In this document: positions 26,232-34,180 of the stretch, in pieces
How the letters are laid out: each line of letters begins with the position of its first letter
How positions within the stretch are numbered: the first letter of the stretch is position 1
DNA from: Lewinellaceae bacterium
GTDB lineage: Bacteria; Bacteroidota; Bacteroidia; Chitinophagales; Saprospiraceae
Direction: 5' to 3'
Assembly (NCBI GenBank): GCA_020636105.1
Contig: JACJYL010000002.1
Location: forward strand, 1,261,001 to 1,325,000
DNA: 64,000 nt
Notes under the pieces: generated by a model
Seen by the model: only the letters and a program-made list of their open reading frames with translations
Told to the model about the DNA's origin: nothing
Database searches by the model: none
Translations under genes and position numbers: made by a program

Positions 26232-27680
26232 TTATTTTATCGCAGACAACAACATCCCAACTGCTGATGTTGGCTTTTGATTATCAAATAAAATTCTTGC
26301 AACTATTCCATTCCCTAAACATCTCTCCTCATTTTTATATTTTATTAAAATTGCTTGATTCTTGAATGTAAATATTCCGTGACTACTTCCACTATATTCT
26401 TTTATTCTTTGAGTTTGTTTTGTCGTTAACCAATTTGCTTCTGCTCCAAAAGCATTGAATATTCCAATTAATTTATCAAAGTCAATACAAAGGCTAATTC
26501 TTATTCTGTCAAAAATAATGTTGATCGTATCTTTTATTCCAAATGGTTTTGAAAAAATTGGTTGAACAGTCGGAATTGAAATTAATCGAATATAGTTTGT
26601 AACTGGATAATTTTTACCTGTGAATTGTTTTATTAATGCCTCCAATATATATTTACCTTTAAACTTATGCTCATGCGAATAAGCTCCAATTAATACGCAA
26701 TCTTCAATAACATTGTAGGCATGGTGTTCCCTATTGCATTTCTCAATCAACTCAATCAATTCCATATGATAATCTTCGTAAGGAAATTCCGAATCGAGTA
26801 ATTTCATTTCGACTCCTCTTAATGGGTCAATACCTTTATCATTCTTAATTAACTTTACAACTCTATTTCCTTTCTCTATCTGTCTAAACATTCGTTTTAC
26901 TTGTTTCCCCATTTTTTTATCCTTAACCACACTATCTATCTCCTCGATAGATTTTTTATTTTTTTTGAGGTTATCTATTATTTTTTTTGCTTCAATATTT
27001 TTTTGTCCTTCTTTCATTTCTATAAGTTGTACAAAATCTTCTCCCTTATATAAGATATCTCCAATTTGAATGAAATTTGTAATATCGGCGATTAAAGCAA
27101 ATTCTAATGGATTGTTTTCGTTAATTTCATCCACTTTCCTAATAACTGAACCTAGATTAGATGTCGATAAAGTTGGAGGGAGTTCTTCAAGATACAACCT
27201 TCTGATTAAATGAGTCGCTCCTCCCAAAATCGTACAACCAATTGCACTTCCTATGCTTCTTAAAACATTAGTTTTAAATTTTGAAAAATTAATTTTTTGC
27301 CGGACTTTCTTTTCAAAATCCTTTTTTCTTTCCCTACGGTATTCTTTTAATTTAATTTTGAGAGATTCTTGATCTTTTTCAATTTCAAGTATTTCAAATA
27401 TTATTAACTGTTGAGCGATAGCCCACCCTTCATGACATTTTTTAAAAAAGATCTCTGTTTTTAATTTATTTACCCCTATTTCTTCAACTTTTATTTTTGA
27501 ATTCTTCATTCCAAATAAAAAAGCAAAAAAAGAGATTTGTCTAATGGTTTTCTCGAATCCTTTTTTATCATCAACTGTTCCTCGAGAATTTGTATTTTTT
27601 TTCTTTGGCTTAGGCCAGTGCTTCCCATAGCTTCCATTATGTATTTTGCCCTTCCTTGTTTTTAAATCACCTTTCCCCAT
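26232..27680 (-). CDS. Protein with THX-like N-terminus and possible PD-(D/E)XK core
   Basis: A 482-residue protein. I choose the ATG at 27680 because the N-terminus from there, MGKGDLKTRKGKIHNGSYGK, strongly resembles the tiny 30S ribosomal protein THX of Bacteroidota (MGKGD-KTRRGK-...-GSYGK-RP-KKK). A longer start 57 bases upstream would bury that motif. Further on, a helix (NNPLEFALIADITNF) is followed by IGDILYKGEDF and VQLIEMKEG: Asp208 and Glu221-x-Lys223 have the order and spacing of a PD-(D/E)XK nuclease site. A small hydrophobic patch (GSAIGCTILGGATHLI) lies between. The C-terminal half is unassigned. A ribosome-linked nuclease is an inference. The gene is very AT-rich. Confidence 0.6.
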   Translation of the reverse strand: MGKGDLKTRKGKIHNGSYGKHWPKPKKKNTNSRGTVDDKKGFEKTIRQISFFAFLFGMKNSKIKVEEIGVNKLKTEIFFKKCHEGWAIAQQLIIFEILEIEKDQESLKIKLKEYRRERKKDFEKKVRQKINFSKFKTNVLRSIGSAIGCTILGGATHLIRRLYLEELPPTLSTSNLGSVIRKVDEINENNPLEFALIADITNFIQIGDILYKGEDFVQLIEMKEGQKNIEAKKIIDNLKKNKKSIEEIDSVVKDKKMGKQVKRMFRQIEKGNRVVKLIKNDKGIDPLRGVEMKLLDSEFPYEDYHMELIELIEKCNREHHAYNVIEDCVLIGAYSHEHKFKGKYILEALIKQFTGKNYPVTNYIRLISIPTVQPIFSKPFGIKDTINIIFDRIRISLCIDFDKLIGIFNAFGAEANWLTTKQTQRIKEYSGSSHGIFTFKNQAILIKYKNEERCLGNGIVARILFDNQKPTSAVGMLLSAIK

Positions 27681-27819
27681 GTTTTTAATTTTTATGGTTC
27701 GTGACAACCTTTTCAAAGCCGATAAAAAAAAATTCAAACCATATATTTCAATTCTAAATATAAAATACTTCTTGCACTTTACAACAATACTCTTCCTGAA
27801 AACATTGAAAAAGCAAGCA

Positions 27820-28098
27820 ATAAAATGCGACGATAATTCCTATTTAAATGAGATCCTTAAAGAAAGTAGTTTTCTCAAAGAAAATGGATGTAGATTCTGA
27901 CCATTTATTGGAAGGTAAAATCGGCGACTTTGAACGGCCAATCAAAAAAATTATTATTTACTTCCTCTGTTATTGGCTAAGGAGCTCAATGAGGATTTGA
28001 ACGAAAAGGTATTTGCACAACGTCAATGCGAATGCAACGAGGAAGATTATATAAATGTACTTCCAAAAAACGTTATTATATCCGTCAAAAAAATTTAA
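27820..28098 (+). pseudogene. Decayed coding sequence, identity unknown
   Basis: The 588-base interval between the 27680 gene start and tRNA-Phe has no intact gene, but pieces of protein-like sequence appear on the plus strand in shifting frames: CDDNSYLNEILKESSFLKEN, then MDVDSDHLLEGKIGDFERP, then LAKELNEDLNEKVFAQRQCE ending VIISVKKI before a stop at 28098. This pattern suits a gene broken by at least two frameshifts. I cannot name it. Confidence 0.35.
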
Positions 28099-28163
28099 GA
28101 TGATGTTAAAAAAAATCGACCAAGACGTCGACAAACAAAGAAAGGTTGGAGAAAAATGTAATT

Positions 28164-28183
28164 TGTTGTACCTATGTTGTACC
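28164..28183. repeat. Direct 9-base repeat near the tRNA-Phe 3' end
   Basis: TGTTGTACC occurs at 28164-28172 and again at 28175-28183, 11 bases apart (one helical turn), about 86 bases from the 3' end of tRNA-Phe. Paired repeats one turn apart look like protein-binding sites, for example integrase arm sites or a repressor site. No integrase gene is in the window. Confidence 0.35.
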
Positions 28184-28203
28184 CAAGATTCTTTAAACTA
28201 AAA

Positions 28204-28235
28204 AAGCCAAGTCTATCGACTTGGCTTAATTTTTT
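28204..28235. terminator. Bidirectional terminator after tRNA-Phe
   Basis: AAGCCAAGTC (28204-28213) and GACTTGGCTT (28218-28227) form a 10-bp perfect stem with a four-base loop. A T run follows on both strands (plus: AATTTTTT; minus: TTTTTTAG). It lies 42 bases beyond the 3' end of tRNA-Phe and would terminate its transcript and shield it from the neighbouring region. Confidence 0.75.
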
Positions 28236-28268
28236 AAGTATCAAGAATTTATCTTGATTTTTTGTTTG

Positions 28269-28341
28269 TGGTGTGGGGCGGGTTTGAACCGCCGACACCA
28301 GGATTTTCAGTCCTGTGCTCTACCAACTGAGCTACCGCACC
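28269..28341 (-). tRNA. tRNA-Phe (anticodon GAA)
   Basis: The minus strand folds into a full cloverleaf: acceptor GGTGCGG/CCACACC, D arm GCTC-AGTTGGTA-GAGC, anticodon arm CAGGA-CTGAAAA-TCCTG with anticodon GAA, variable loop GTGTC, T arm GGCGG-TTCAAAC-CCGCC, discriminator A. The CCA end is not encoded, as is common in Bacteroidota. One acceptor pair (the fifth) is a C-A mismatch in the DNA as given. The 3' end faces the AT-rich accessory block, the usual geometry of a tRNA used as an integration site. Confidence 0.93.
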
Positions 28342-28410
28342 ATCCGCAAAATAAACAAAGCAAAAACGTCCTTCGTCAATTCTTTTTCTGCCTTATTTAT
28401 TTAGCGGTTG

Positions 28411-28441
28411 CAAATTTAGCCCTATTTTTTATTTTTCACAA
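28411..28441 (-). promoter_or_regulatory. Promoter of tRNA-Phe
   Basis: On the minus strand, TTG (28441-28439), a 20-base spacer and TAAATTTG (28418-28411) match TTG-N17-23-TAnnTTTG. It lies 69 bases upstream of the mature tRNA 5' end, so a leader of roughly 60 bases would be removed by RNase P. The rest of the 28342-28660 interval shows no gene. Confidence 0.5.
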
Positions 28442-28660
28442 TAGTCAGGGAAAAAAATTTAATAAAAGTTTACTTTATTTTTAAAATCCCTCGCCAATCA
28501 TAACAAAAGCCCCGAAAATAAAGTTCTCCAGTCACCCGCCTACCAAAATTTTAAACCGGGAAGCAGGAATTTTTTGTTGTATACTTTTCGGGAGTTTATC
28601 CCTTTTACCCGGGAAAACGTATTTTGCACCTTCATTTTATTAAAATTAAACCATCACTAT

Positions 28661-29485
28661 ATGTCATCGCCCTGGAGATTTGCCGCAGCACCTTTCATTA
28701 TCGGAGCCATTTATTATTTGTACAAGACATTTGATGACCCTTCTTATGCCCTATATATAGTCCCCTTCATCATCATCCTCGTCATATTTTATGTATTGAG
28801 CCCGCAGATCAACTGGTTTTGGTTTAAGCGTAAACCGCCAAAACTGCCAAAACCCCTCGCACTCTTCCTACAAAAAAACCATAGATTCTATCAAAACTTA
28901 TCCGTGGAAAATAAACAAAAATTCCGCGACCGGGTGTCCCTTTACATGAAAGCAGCAGATTTCATGCCCATGGTCTTCGAAAAAGTACCCACCGACGTAC
29001 AAGGGGTGGCCGCCGCCTGTGCAGTGCAGATCTCTTTTGGAAAAGAAAATTTCCTTTTCCCCGATTATGAACACATCATCGTATATCCCAAAGCATTCCC
29101 CTCACCTCAGTACCCGCGTAATATCCATCCTTCTGAGATTTACGATCACGACGGAGTCATCATGTTTTCCGCGGAACATTTGATGTTTGGTTTCATCGAC
29201 CCCCACAAATACTTCAATGTCGGACTCCACGAATACGCAAAAGTCTTTATCGAAAGCTATCCCACCGAACCCTGGCCCGAATTAGACGAAGACACCTGGG
29301 ACCGATTACATGAAATTAGCGGGTTCAAAAAAGAAGCTATTTTCAAATACATGAACATCGACGATATCACCCCCCTGGCCGTCAGTATTGTCCTGTTTTT
29401 TGATTTCCCACAATCCTTCAAAACAGTGCTTCCCGACCTCTATGATCTTTACGTGACTATTTTCAATATCAACCCGGCAGAGTAA
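28661..29485 (+). CDS. MtfA-like (M90) protein without the second zinc histidine
   Basis: A 274-residue protein started at the ATG giving MSSPWRFAAAPFIIGAIYYL; the upstream codons look untranslated. Two N-terminal membrane helices (to about residue 50) precede a domain like the zinc peptidase MtfA: FLQKNHRFYQNLSVENKQKF, a central AAACAVQISFGKENF and VYPKAF are in the right order. The metal site that should read HExxH is HEYAK (His190, Glu191, Lys194), so the second zinc ligand is absent and the protein is probably not a peptidase, or uses another ligand. It might bind a transcription factor as MtfA binds Mlc. Function inferred only from the fold. Confidence 0.65.
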   Translation: MSSPWRFAAAPFIIGAIYYLYKTFDDPSYALYIVPFIIILVIFYVLSPQINWFWFKRKPPKLPKPLALFLQKNHRFYQNLSVENKQKFRDRVSLYMKAADFMPMVFEKVPTDVQGVAAACAVQISFGKENFLFPDYEHIIVYPKAFPSPQYPRNIHPSEIYDHDGVIMFSAEHLMFGFIDPHKYFNVGLHEYAKVFIESYPTEPWPELDEDTWDRLHEISGFKKEAIFKYMNIDDITPLAVSIVLFFDFPQSFKTVLPDLYDLYVTIFNINPAE

Positions 29486-29499
29486 AAACTACCTGGTTT

Positions 29500-29650
29500 T
29501 CTTCCCGGTGCATCAGCCAATCGAATGGCTCCCAGATCATGCATCATGCCTGCGCTACGCTGGGCACCGGGCTATCCGCTATCACTCCTATCCCTTGCTG
29601 TCCTCGTCCCTGCGGCGCCCTGCGCTCAAATCGCTCCGGCCTTATTTCCA
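29500..29650. repeat. GC-rich spacer, possible dispersed repeat
   Basis: The spacer between two convergent genes is clearly richer in G and C than both, with blocks such as GGGCACCGGGCTATCCGCTA and CCTGCGGCGCCCTGCGC. Similar CCGGGCTATCCGCT spacers are, in my recollection, dispersed in Bacteroidota genomes. I see no protein or RNA gene here. Copy number elsewhere cannot be judged from this window. Confidence 0.35.
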
Positions 29651-29652
29651 TT

Positions 29653-30192
29653 TTAAATCTCCCTGAACGAATTGATCATATCCTCCATCACCTGCCTATG
29701 TTTTTCTTTTTCGGCTGCGGTACACCACGTCATCACCTGGTAGTAATGATCAGTGCCTTTCAGATAGGCGAATTTGTAATGGATATCCATTTCATCATAA
29801 ACAGCATCCATTTGCAGCACCCTGGCACTCAGCCCGTTGATGGTCCTCTCCTCAAAGTCATTCCCTTCAAACTGCCCCAATTCCATGTTAATCCCCAGCA
29901 TCAGCAGGTCGCTGTATCCCTGAAGATCAAAGGAGTAAAGACTATCCAGGCCATTTTCAACCAGGGCCATCCTAAATTCTTCAACACTTTCATCGATAAC
30001 GATAATGTAGAGTTCCTGGGAAATGTTCTGATACTGAAGAGAAGCGTCTTCATTGAGATCGGTGGTCCTTTCCAGAAAGGCAGGAATATTCATGCTGTAC
30101 CGATCTTCGATGACAACTTCCTGACTCCCCTTTTGGGTACCACACGAGGTCAATAGGAAAAATACAGGGACAAGTGGCAATAATTTTCGCAT
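29653..30192 (-). CDS. Lipoprotein of unknown function
   Basis: A 179-residue lipoprotein: signal MRKLLPLVPVFFLLTSC with Cys17 in the lipobox. The mature part (YSMNIPAFLERTTDLNEDAS ... HYKFAYLKGTDHYYQVMTWC) has alternating strands and a final helix (KHRQVMEDMINSFREI), the layout of PsbP/DcrB-like domains that start with a substrate-like Y-S-x-x-x-P-x-x-L segment and end with a helix. That family link is a guess from pattern. The IS200-type element begins only about 60 bases upstream of its start and may have separated it from its original promoter. Confidence 0.6.
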   Translation of the reverse strand: MRKLLPLVPVFFLLTSCGTQKGSQEVVIEDRYSMNIPAFLERTTDLNEDASLQYQNISQELYIIVIDESVEEFRMALVENGLDSLYSFDLQGYSDLLMLGINMELGQFEGNDFEERTINGLSARVLQMDAVYDEMDIHYKFAYLKGTDHYYQVMTWCTAAEKEKHRQVMEDMINSFREI

Positions 30193-30254
30193 AGGTTATT
30201 TTTTTAAAATCGTTAATTGAGGAGGGCAAGATAAAAGATTTTGCCGAATAAGTA

Positions 30255-30832
30255 AACGACCACCACCAGAGGTGGTGGCTTAGATAAAACAATACCCCCA
30301 AAGGGGGATAACCTCTAAAAGAGGGTGAAATCTTTGCGATCGTTTTCTTGTGCTCGTTCTTTATCTTCTTGATATTTTACGTATCTGACTATTTTGTCTT
30401 CATCTATTCCTATTGTGCTAACGAAATAGCCTCTCGCCCAAAAATGATTGCCCCAATATGGCTTTTTCTTCAAACTGGGAAAACTTTTAAACATGGCTAT
30501 TGCTGTTTTTCCTTTTAGGATTCCCATGAAATCAGATATACTTAGTTTTGGAGGGATAGAACAGACCAGGTGTATGTGATCAGGTTGTATATTTAATTCA
30601 ATTACTTCTACATCCTTCCATTCACATATAGTCTTTATTTTATCCTCCATGTAATCCGCTAGAAGATCTCGGAGCATTCGAAAGCGATATTTTGGCGTCC
30701 ATACGATATGATAATTACAATGGTATACCGTATGTGCCAATTTCCGGTATTTTATCTTTGCCATTCCACAAGATAATACTTTTTACCGGCAGAGCCTACA
30801 TCCATGACCACCGTCTTAGACGGTGGTTTTTC
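30255..30832 (-). mobile_element. IS200/IS605-family insertion sequence
   Basis: The transposase gene 30315-30764 is bracketed by two subterminal hairpins, as in IS200/IS605 elements that move as single strands: CCACCACC-AGA-GGTGGTGG at 30260-30278 and ACCACCGTC-TTA-GACGGTGGT at 30807-30827. The hairpin arms share the CCACC/GGTGG core. A third hairpin, CCCCC-AAA-GGGGG, lies near 30293-30306. No TnpB is present, so this is the IS200-like single-gene type. Exact ends are approximate. Confidence 0.75.
30315..30764 (-). CDS. tnpA: IS200/IS605 transposase TnpA (Y1 HUH)
   Basis: A 149-residue single-strand transposase. The HUH metal site is QPDHIHLVCSIPP (His63, His65) and candidate catalytic tyrosines are in WARGYFVSTIG and VRYVKYQED near the C-terminus. 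The N-terminus YRKLAHTVYHCNYHIVWTPK is the standard start of the family and the length is typical, so the gene looks intact and probably active. It nicks the two hairpin ends through a 5'-phosphotyrosine bond and moves the element as circular single-stranded DNA. Confidence 0.92.
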   Translation of the reverse strand: MAKIKYRKLAHTVYHCNYHIVWTPKYRFRMLRDLLADYMEDKIKTICEWKDVEVIELNIQPDHIHLVCSIPPKLSISDFMGILKGKTAIAMFKSFPSLKKKPYWGNHFWARGYFVSTIGIDEDKIVRYVKYQEDKERAQENDRKDFTLF

Positions 30833-30901
30833 GGTGGAATAAAAATAAAAAAGAGGCCCCGGACGAACCGGAACCTCTTCTTTATCTATCGAAAAAATAA
30901 A

Positions 30902-33900
30902 TTAATTCGTTTTCACAAAACGTTTAGTGACATTTTGAGTGGCTGATCTCAAATTCAACAGATAAGCTCCCTCACTAAGGTTCAAGGCAGCAATATCCAG
31001 TTCAAGACGCGTAACCTGGTCTTCAAAACGATCCGTGAAGATCACTTTTCCATTCATATCCACAATGCTGATGAAAATTTCTTCCCCAAAGTTTTCAGGA
31101 ACAGCTACTTCCAACCAGTTGGCTACAGGATTCGGGTGCAGGGTCACTTCCTGTACCATGGATTCATCAGCCAGTTCAGGCAAAGCTAAAGATGGCTGCC
31201 CATCCCTGTCAACATTGACTCCAATAGCCGTTTCCGGACCTTCATTGAGGGCTGTAGTTTGCATCATGGCTTCGTTACCGAAGCTCACATGACTGAAAAC
31301 GGCCGTTGTGCTGGCATAATCCACATTACTGTACACAGCAGGACCAGCGAACAGGCATTCACTCATATAAACAAACGACTGGAATTCCAGTTTCCAAATA
31401 ACCCCGTTAGAGGAGGTATATCCGGTGAAGAGGTTTCCAACACGTTTGATCTTGAGCCATTGCTTGCCTAACGCAAATTTGCTTGACACCTGAGGCGCAG
31501 TATTATTAGCCTTTCTAATGGCCCAGTGAACGGTATTGCCTCCTGTTTTATAAATCCAAACGTATTTGGATCCTGGAGCAGTAGACTCCCTCAACATCAA
31601 TCCCGCCTGTCCCAGGCCGGTGATGCTTTCTAATTTAGCGCTAAGCTCAACATCGCCACATTTATCCTGGAAAGCGAACGTCAGATCATCCTGTGCTGCA
31701 TCAGGGTTAAAACAATTGGAAATTAATGTCCACTCATCTGAGCTTTCATCATAAGAGAAGCTGCCGTCCTCACATCCGATATTGAATGGGTTCCAGCCAA
31801 AAGGCACATCGGGTGGCAAACAGGTTGAACCATGATATCCCAGACCGTACTCGGTATTGATATCAAAACCTTCCCATTCCGCACTCAGATCAAAGGCATT
31901 GGTGCCGTTATTATCCCCCGCCTGAATCCACGGCATTCTTCTGATGGTCCTGTTTAAGGTAGAAATGCCTGGACCTGTCCACTGGGTACCTGGATCAAAG
32001 CCAATCTGGCCAATAACATCAATGATCACTTCCTCAGATTCTATGGCCTCTGCAACCAGGGCCACAGCATCGTCACCATTAAACCAGGAAGTTCCCCCTG
32101 TGGCCTCATCTGCCAGATCCAAAAAGGCATCATCCGCAGCCGGACTACACACGACGTAAGTTCCGCCCGCAGGTAAAACAGCACCTTCGGCGAAATTTAT
32201 GGTATTGCCTGCCGAGGTACTCCCGTTGAAATAAATTTCAATATGGTAATCATCCAGGTTGATATCGGTAGCTGTCGGGTTGTAAATTTCGAGACACTTG
32301 TTGTTTCCTGATCCTTCTATGTATTCAGAAAAGAACGGGTAAGCACAATCAGGCACACTGGAACAAGCTTCCGGAGCCGTGGCAGCATTGCTGTTGAGCA
32401 GGGCGCAGGAAGGCTCGTCACTGAAATAAGCAGAAACAGAAACCGCGCCTCCATCAGCAGGAATTTGTACAACAAACTGGGCCATATTGCCCATGATGCT
32501 GCCGACAGGAATAGAAGGATTGCCCAAAACATCTCCTGTCAACACCAAATTTCCTGTAGCCGGAGCATCGGTGATCATAACGACTACTTTTGCCGTTGCA
32601 TAATCATCATAGATGTTTATGGTGCCGTTATCATCACAACCGGAAATAATTTCCATGAAAATATTATCAATATTGCATACCGCAGGGGCCGGACAGCCGT
32701 CGAAAGTATGGGTGCCTAAATCTCCGGAATAGTTATTCTGATATTCCGTCCATTCAGTATCCAAAGTCGGGAAACCCGTGGCACCGGGAAGGTTCGGGTT
32801 AATGGTAATGCCCTGATAGATATTTGAATTACGAACCAGGGTTTGATCCGCGGTTTCGTTGGTCGCAGTAACACCCCACTGTGAACCGGGGTCATTGCCG
32901 ATGCTTCCGATAATATCAAGGGTACCCGAACTGTTGACCAGTTCTATGGCATCGTCACCGTTCCATAGGTTGGAGGTCGTCACCTGATCGGCGACGGCCA
33001 AAAATTGGGCAGCAGCACCATCGTCACAGAAGACAAAAACATCGCCAGCCGCCAAAGTGCCGGACAAATTAAACGTATTTGCAGAAGAGGAACCATTCGA
33101 ATACAGTTTTATGGCGTATCCACCCGCTGCCAGGTCTACATCAGCTCCTGTTGGATTGTAGATCTCAAGGCACTTTGTGTTACCACTTCCTTCAATATAT
33201 TCAGAGAAGAAAAGCGTTCCGCAGCCTTCTCCTCCTCCACCGCCACCGCAGCCGGTGACAGAGAACCCACAGTCAGATAAAGTAACTCTATTGACATTAT
33301 CACCCGCCCAGGCAGTCTGGGTATAAATAGCCGCCAGAATTTGAGCTGCCGTTCCAGAGGTGGTGCTACAGTTGTAAGCACTGTTATCAATTTCTGCCAG
33401 AGCAAAGGCATTCGTGCCTTCAGTCAAACCCAGCGGCAGAGCCGAATCATTGGAAGTCGTCGCATCAGCCTGCCATTCGGTATTTTGAAAATTGATCGCG
33501 GTAATAAATGTAGGCGAAGCATTGTCTCCCTGGTAAACAAGAATTTGATCTCCATCTGCGGCCAGAGCTATACTGGTTCCGCTAACACTCCCCACGGAAA
33601 CCAAGGTACTTAAGTTCTGAATATCAGAAGCTGTAAGTAATAAAGTAGTGCCACAAGCCACCTCCTGGTTAAGTTGGATGACCATAAATCCCTCCCCGGT
33701 GCGGAAAGTATTATCGGCTTTCCAGCCATTATCCGTGATCCTGATCTCGGTGGTGGGAGCCAGGTCAGTCAGCGCCACCAGGGCAACTTCATCTGGATTG
33801 TCAGAATTAAAACCAGTAATTCCCAGATCACCGGGACCTAAGGTCGTTTGCGCGTTGAGTCCAATTGTACTGAATACAATGGCCATGAAAACAAAATAGA

Positions 33901-33910
33901 GGTGTCTCAT
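30902..33910 (-). CDS. T9SS surface protein with two lamin-tail domains
   Basis: A 1002-residue secreted protein. A signal peptide (MRHLYFVFMAIVFSTIGLNA) leads to a beta-rich N-terminal domain, then two lamin-tail (LTD) domains, each starting FFSEYIEGSGN-KCLEIYNPT (about residues 232 and 528) and containing NGDDA. After a laminin-G/DUF1349-like segment near 760-880 (GLGQAGLMLRESTAPGSKYV) comes a T9SS sorting domain (LHPNPVANWLEV ... TQNVTKRFVKTN). LTDs in bacteria occur on secreted nucleases and adhesins. No nuclease site is visible here, so an adhesin or matrix protein is more likely. A Gly-rich linker separates the first domains. Confidence 0.83.
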   Translation of the reverse strand: MRHLYFVFMAIVFSTIGLNAQTTLGPGDLGITGFNSDNPDEVALVALTDLAPTTEIRITDNGWKADNTFRTGEGFMVIQLNQEVACGTTLLLTASDIQNLSTLVSVGSVSGTSIALAADGDQILVYQGDNASPTFITAINFQNTEWQADATTSNDSALPLGLTEGTNAFALAEIDNSAYNCSTTSGTAAQILAAIYTQTAWAGDNVNRVTLSDCGFSVTGCGGGGGGEGCGTLFFSEYIEGSGNTKCLEIYNPTGADVDLAAGGYAIKLYSNGSSSANTFNLSGTLAAGDVFVFCDDGAAAQFLAVADQVTTSNLWNGDDAIELVNSSGTLDIIGSIGNDPGSQWGVTATNETADQTLVRNSNIYQGITINPNLPGATGFPTLDTEWTEYQNNYSGDLGTHTFDGCPAPAVCNIDNIFMEIISGCDDNGTINIYDDYATAKVVVMITDAPATGNLVLTGDVLGNPSIPVGSIMGNMAQFVVQIPADGGAVSVSAYFSDEPSCALLNSNAATAPEACSSVPDCAYPFFSEYIEGSGNNKCLEIYNPTATDINLDDYHIEIYFNGSTSAGNTINFAEGAVLPAGGTYVVCSPAADDAFLDLADEATGGTSWFNGDDAVALVAEAIESEEVIIDVIGQIGFDPGTQWTGPGISTLNRTIRRMPWIQAGDNNGTNAFDLSAEWEGFDINTEYGLGYHGSTCLPPDVPFGWNPFNIGCEDGSFSYDESSDEWTLISNCFNPDAAQDDLTFAFQDKCGDVELSAKLESITGLGQAGLMLRESTAPGSKYVWIYKTGGNTVHWAIRKANNTAPQVSSKFALGKQWLKIKRVGNLFTGYTSSNGVIWKLEFQSFVYMSECLFAGPAVYSNVDYASTTAVFSHVSFGNEAMMQTTALNEGPETAIGVNVDRDGQPSLALPELADESMVQEVTLHPNPVANWLEVAVPENFGEEIFISIVDMNGKVIFTDRFEDQVTRLELDIAALNLSEGAYLLNLRSATQNVTKRFVKTN

Positions 33911-34180
33911 AAATATTTGAGTTTTTTAGAAATAATAAATATATCGCCCAAGTCAGGCCGAAGCCCGACGCAATGAAAATGCCGTTGGAAAATGTTGGAT
34001 TGGTATGTGTTGTATTAGATTATCGCCCCTAATATTCCTTGCGAAAGGATAATGTGTAAAAATAATTTTTTTATTCCAAAAAACAGCCTGATCTAAAAAA
34101 TTTAATCCAGACTTTTTATTATTTTAACATTGCCCCTCTATCTGATTTTTTAATTATTCCTACATTTACAAAAAAAAACA

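Noticed and set aside
27681..27737. Longer start for the THX-like protein
   Set aside because: The extra 19 residues would bury the THX-like beginning, which in that family is at the N-terminus.
28095..28298. 67-codon minus-strand frame overlapping tRNA-Phe
   Set aside because: It starts inside the tRNA gene and runs through the terminator stem.
29539..30156. 205-codon plus-strand frame
   Set aside because: Antisense to the lipoprotein gene at 29653-30192 and to the GC-rich spacer; composition is not protein-like and there is no start signal.
33911..34180. Promoter or small RNA before the HupE/UreJ gene
   Set aside because: A near-match TACATTTA box and a short TCCTT/AAGGA hairpin are too weak to call.
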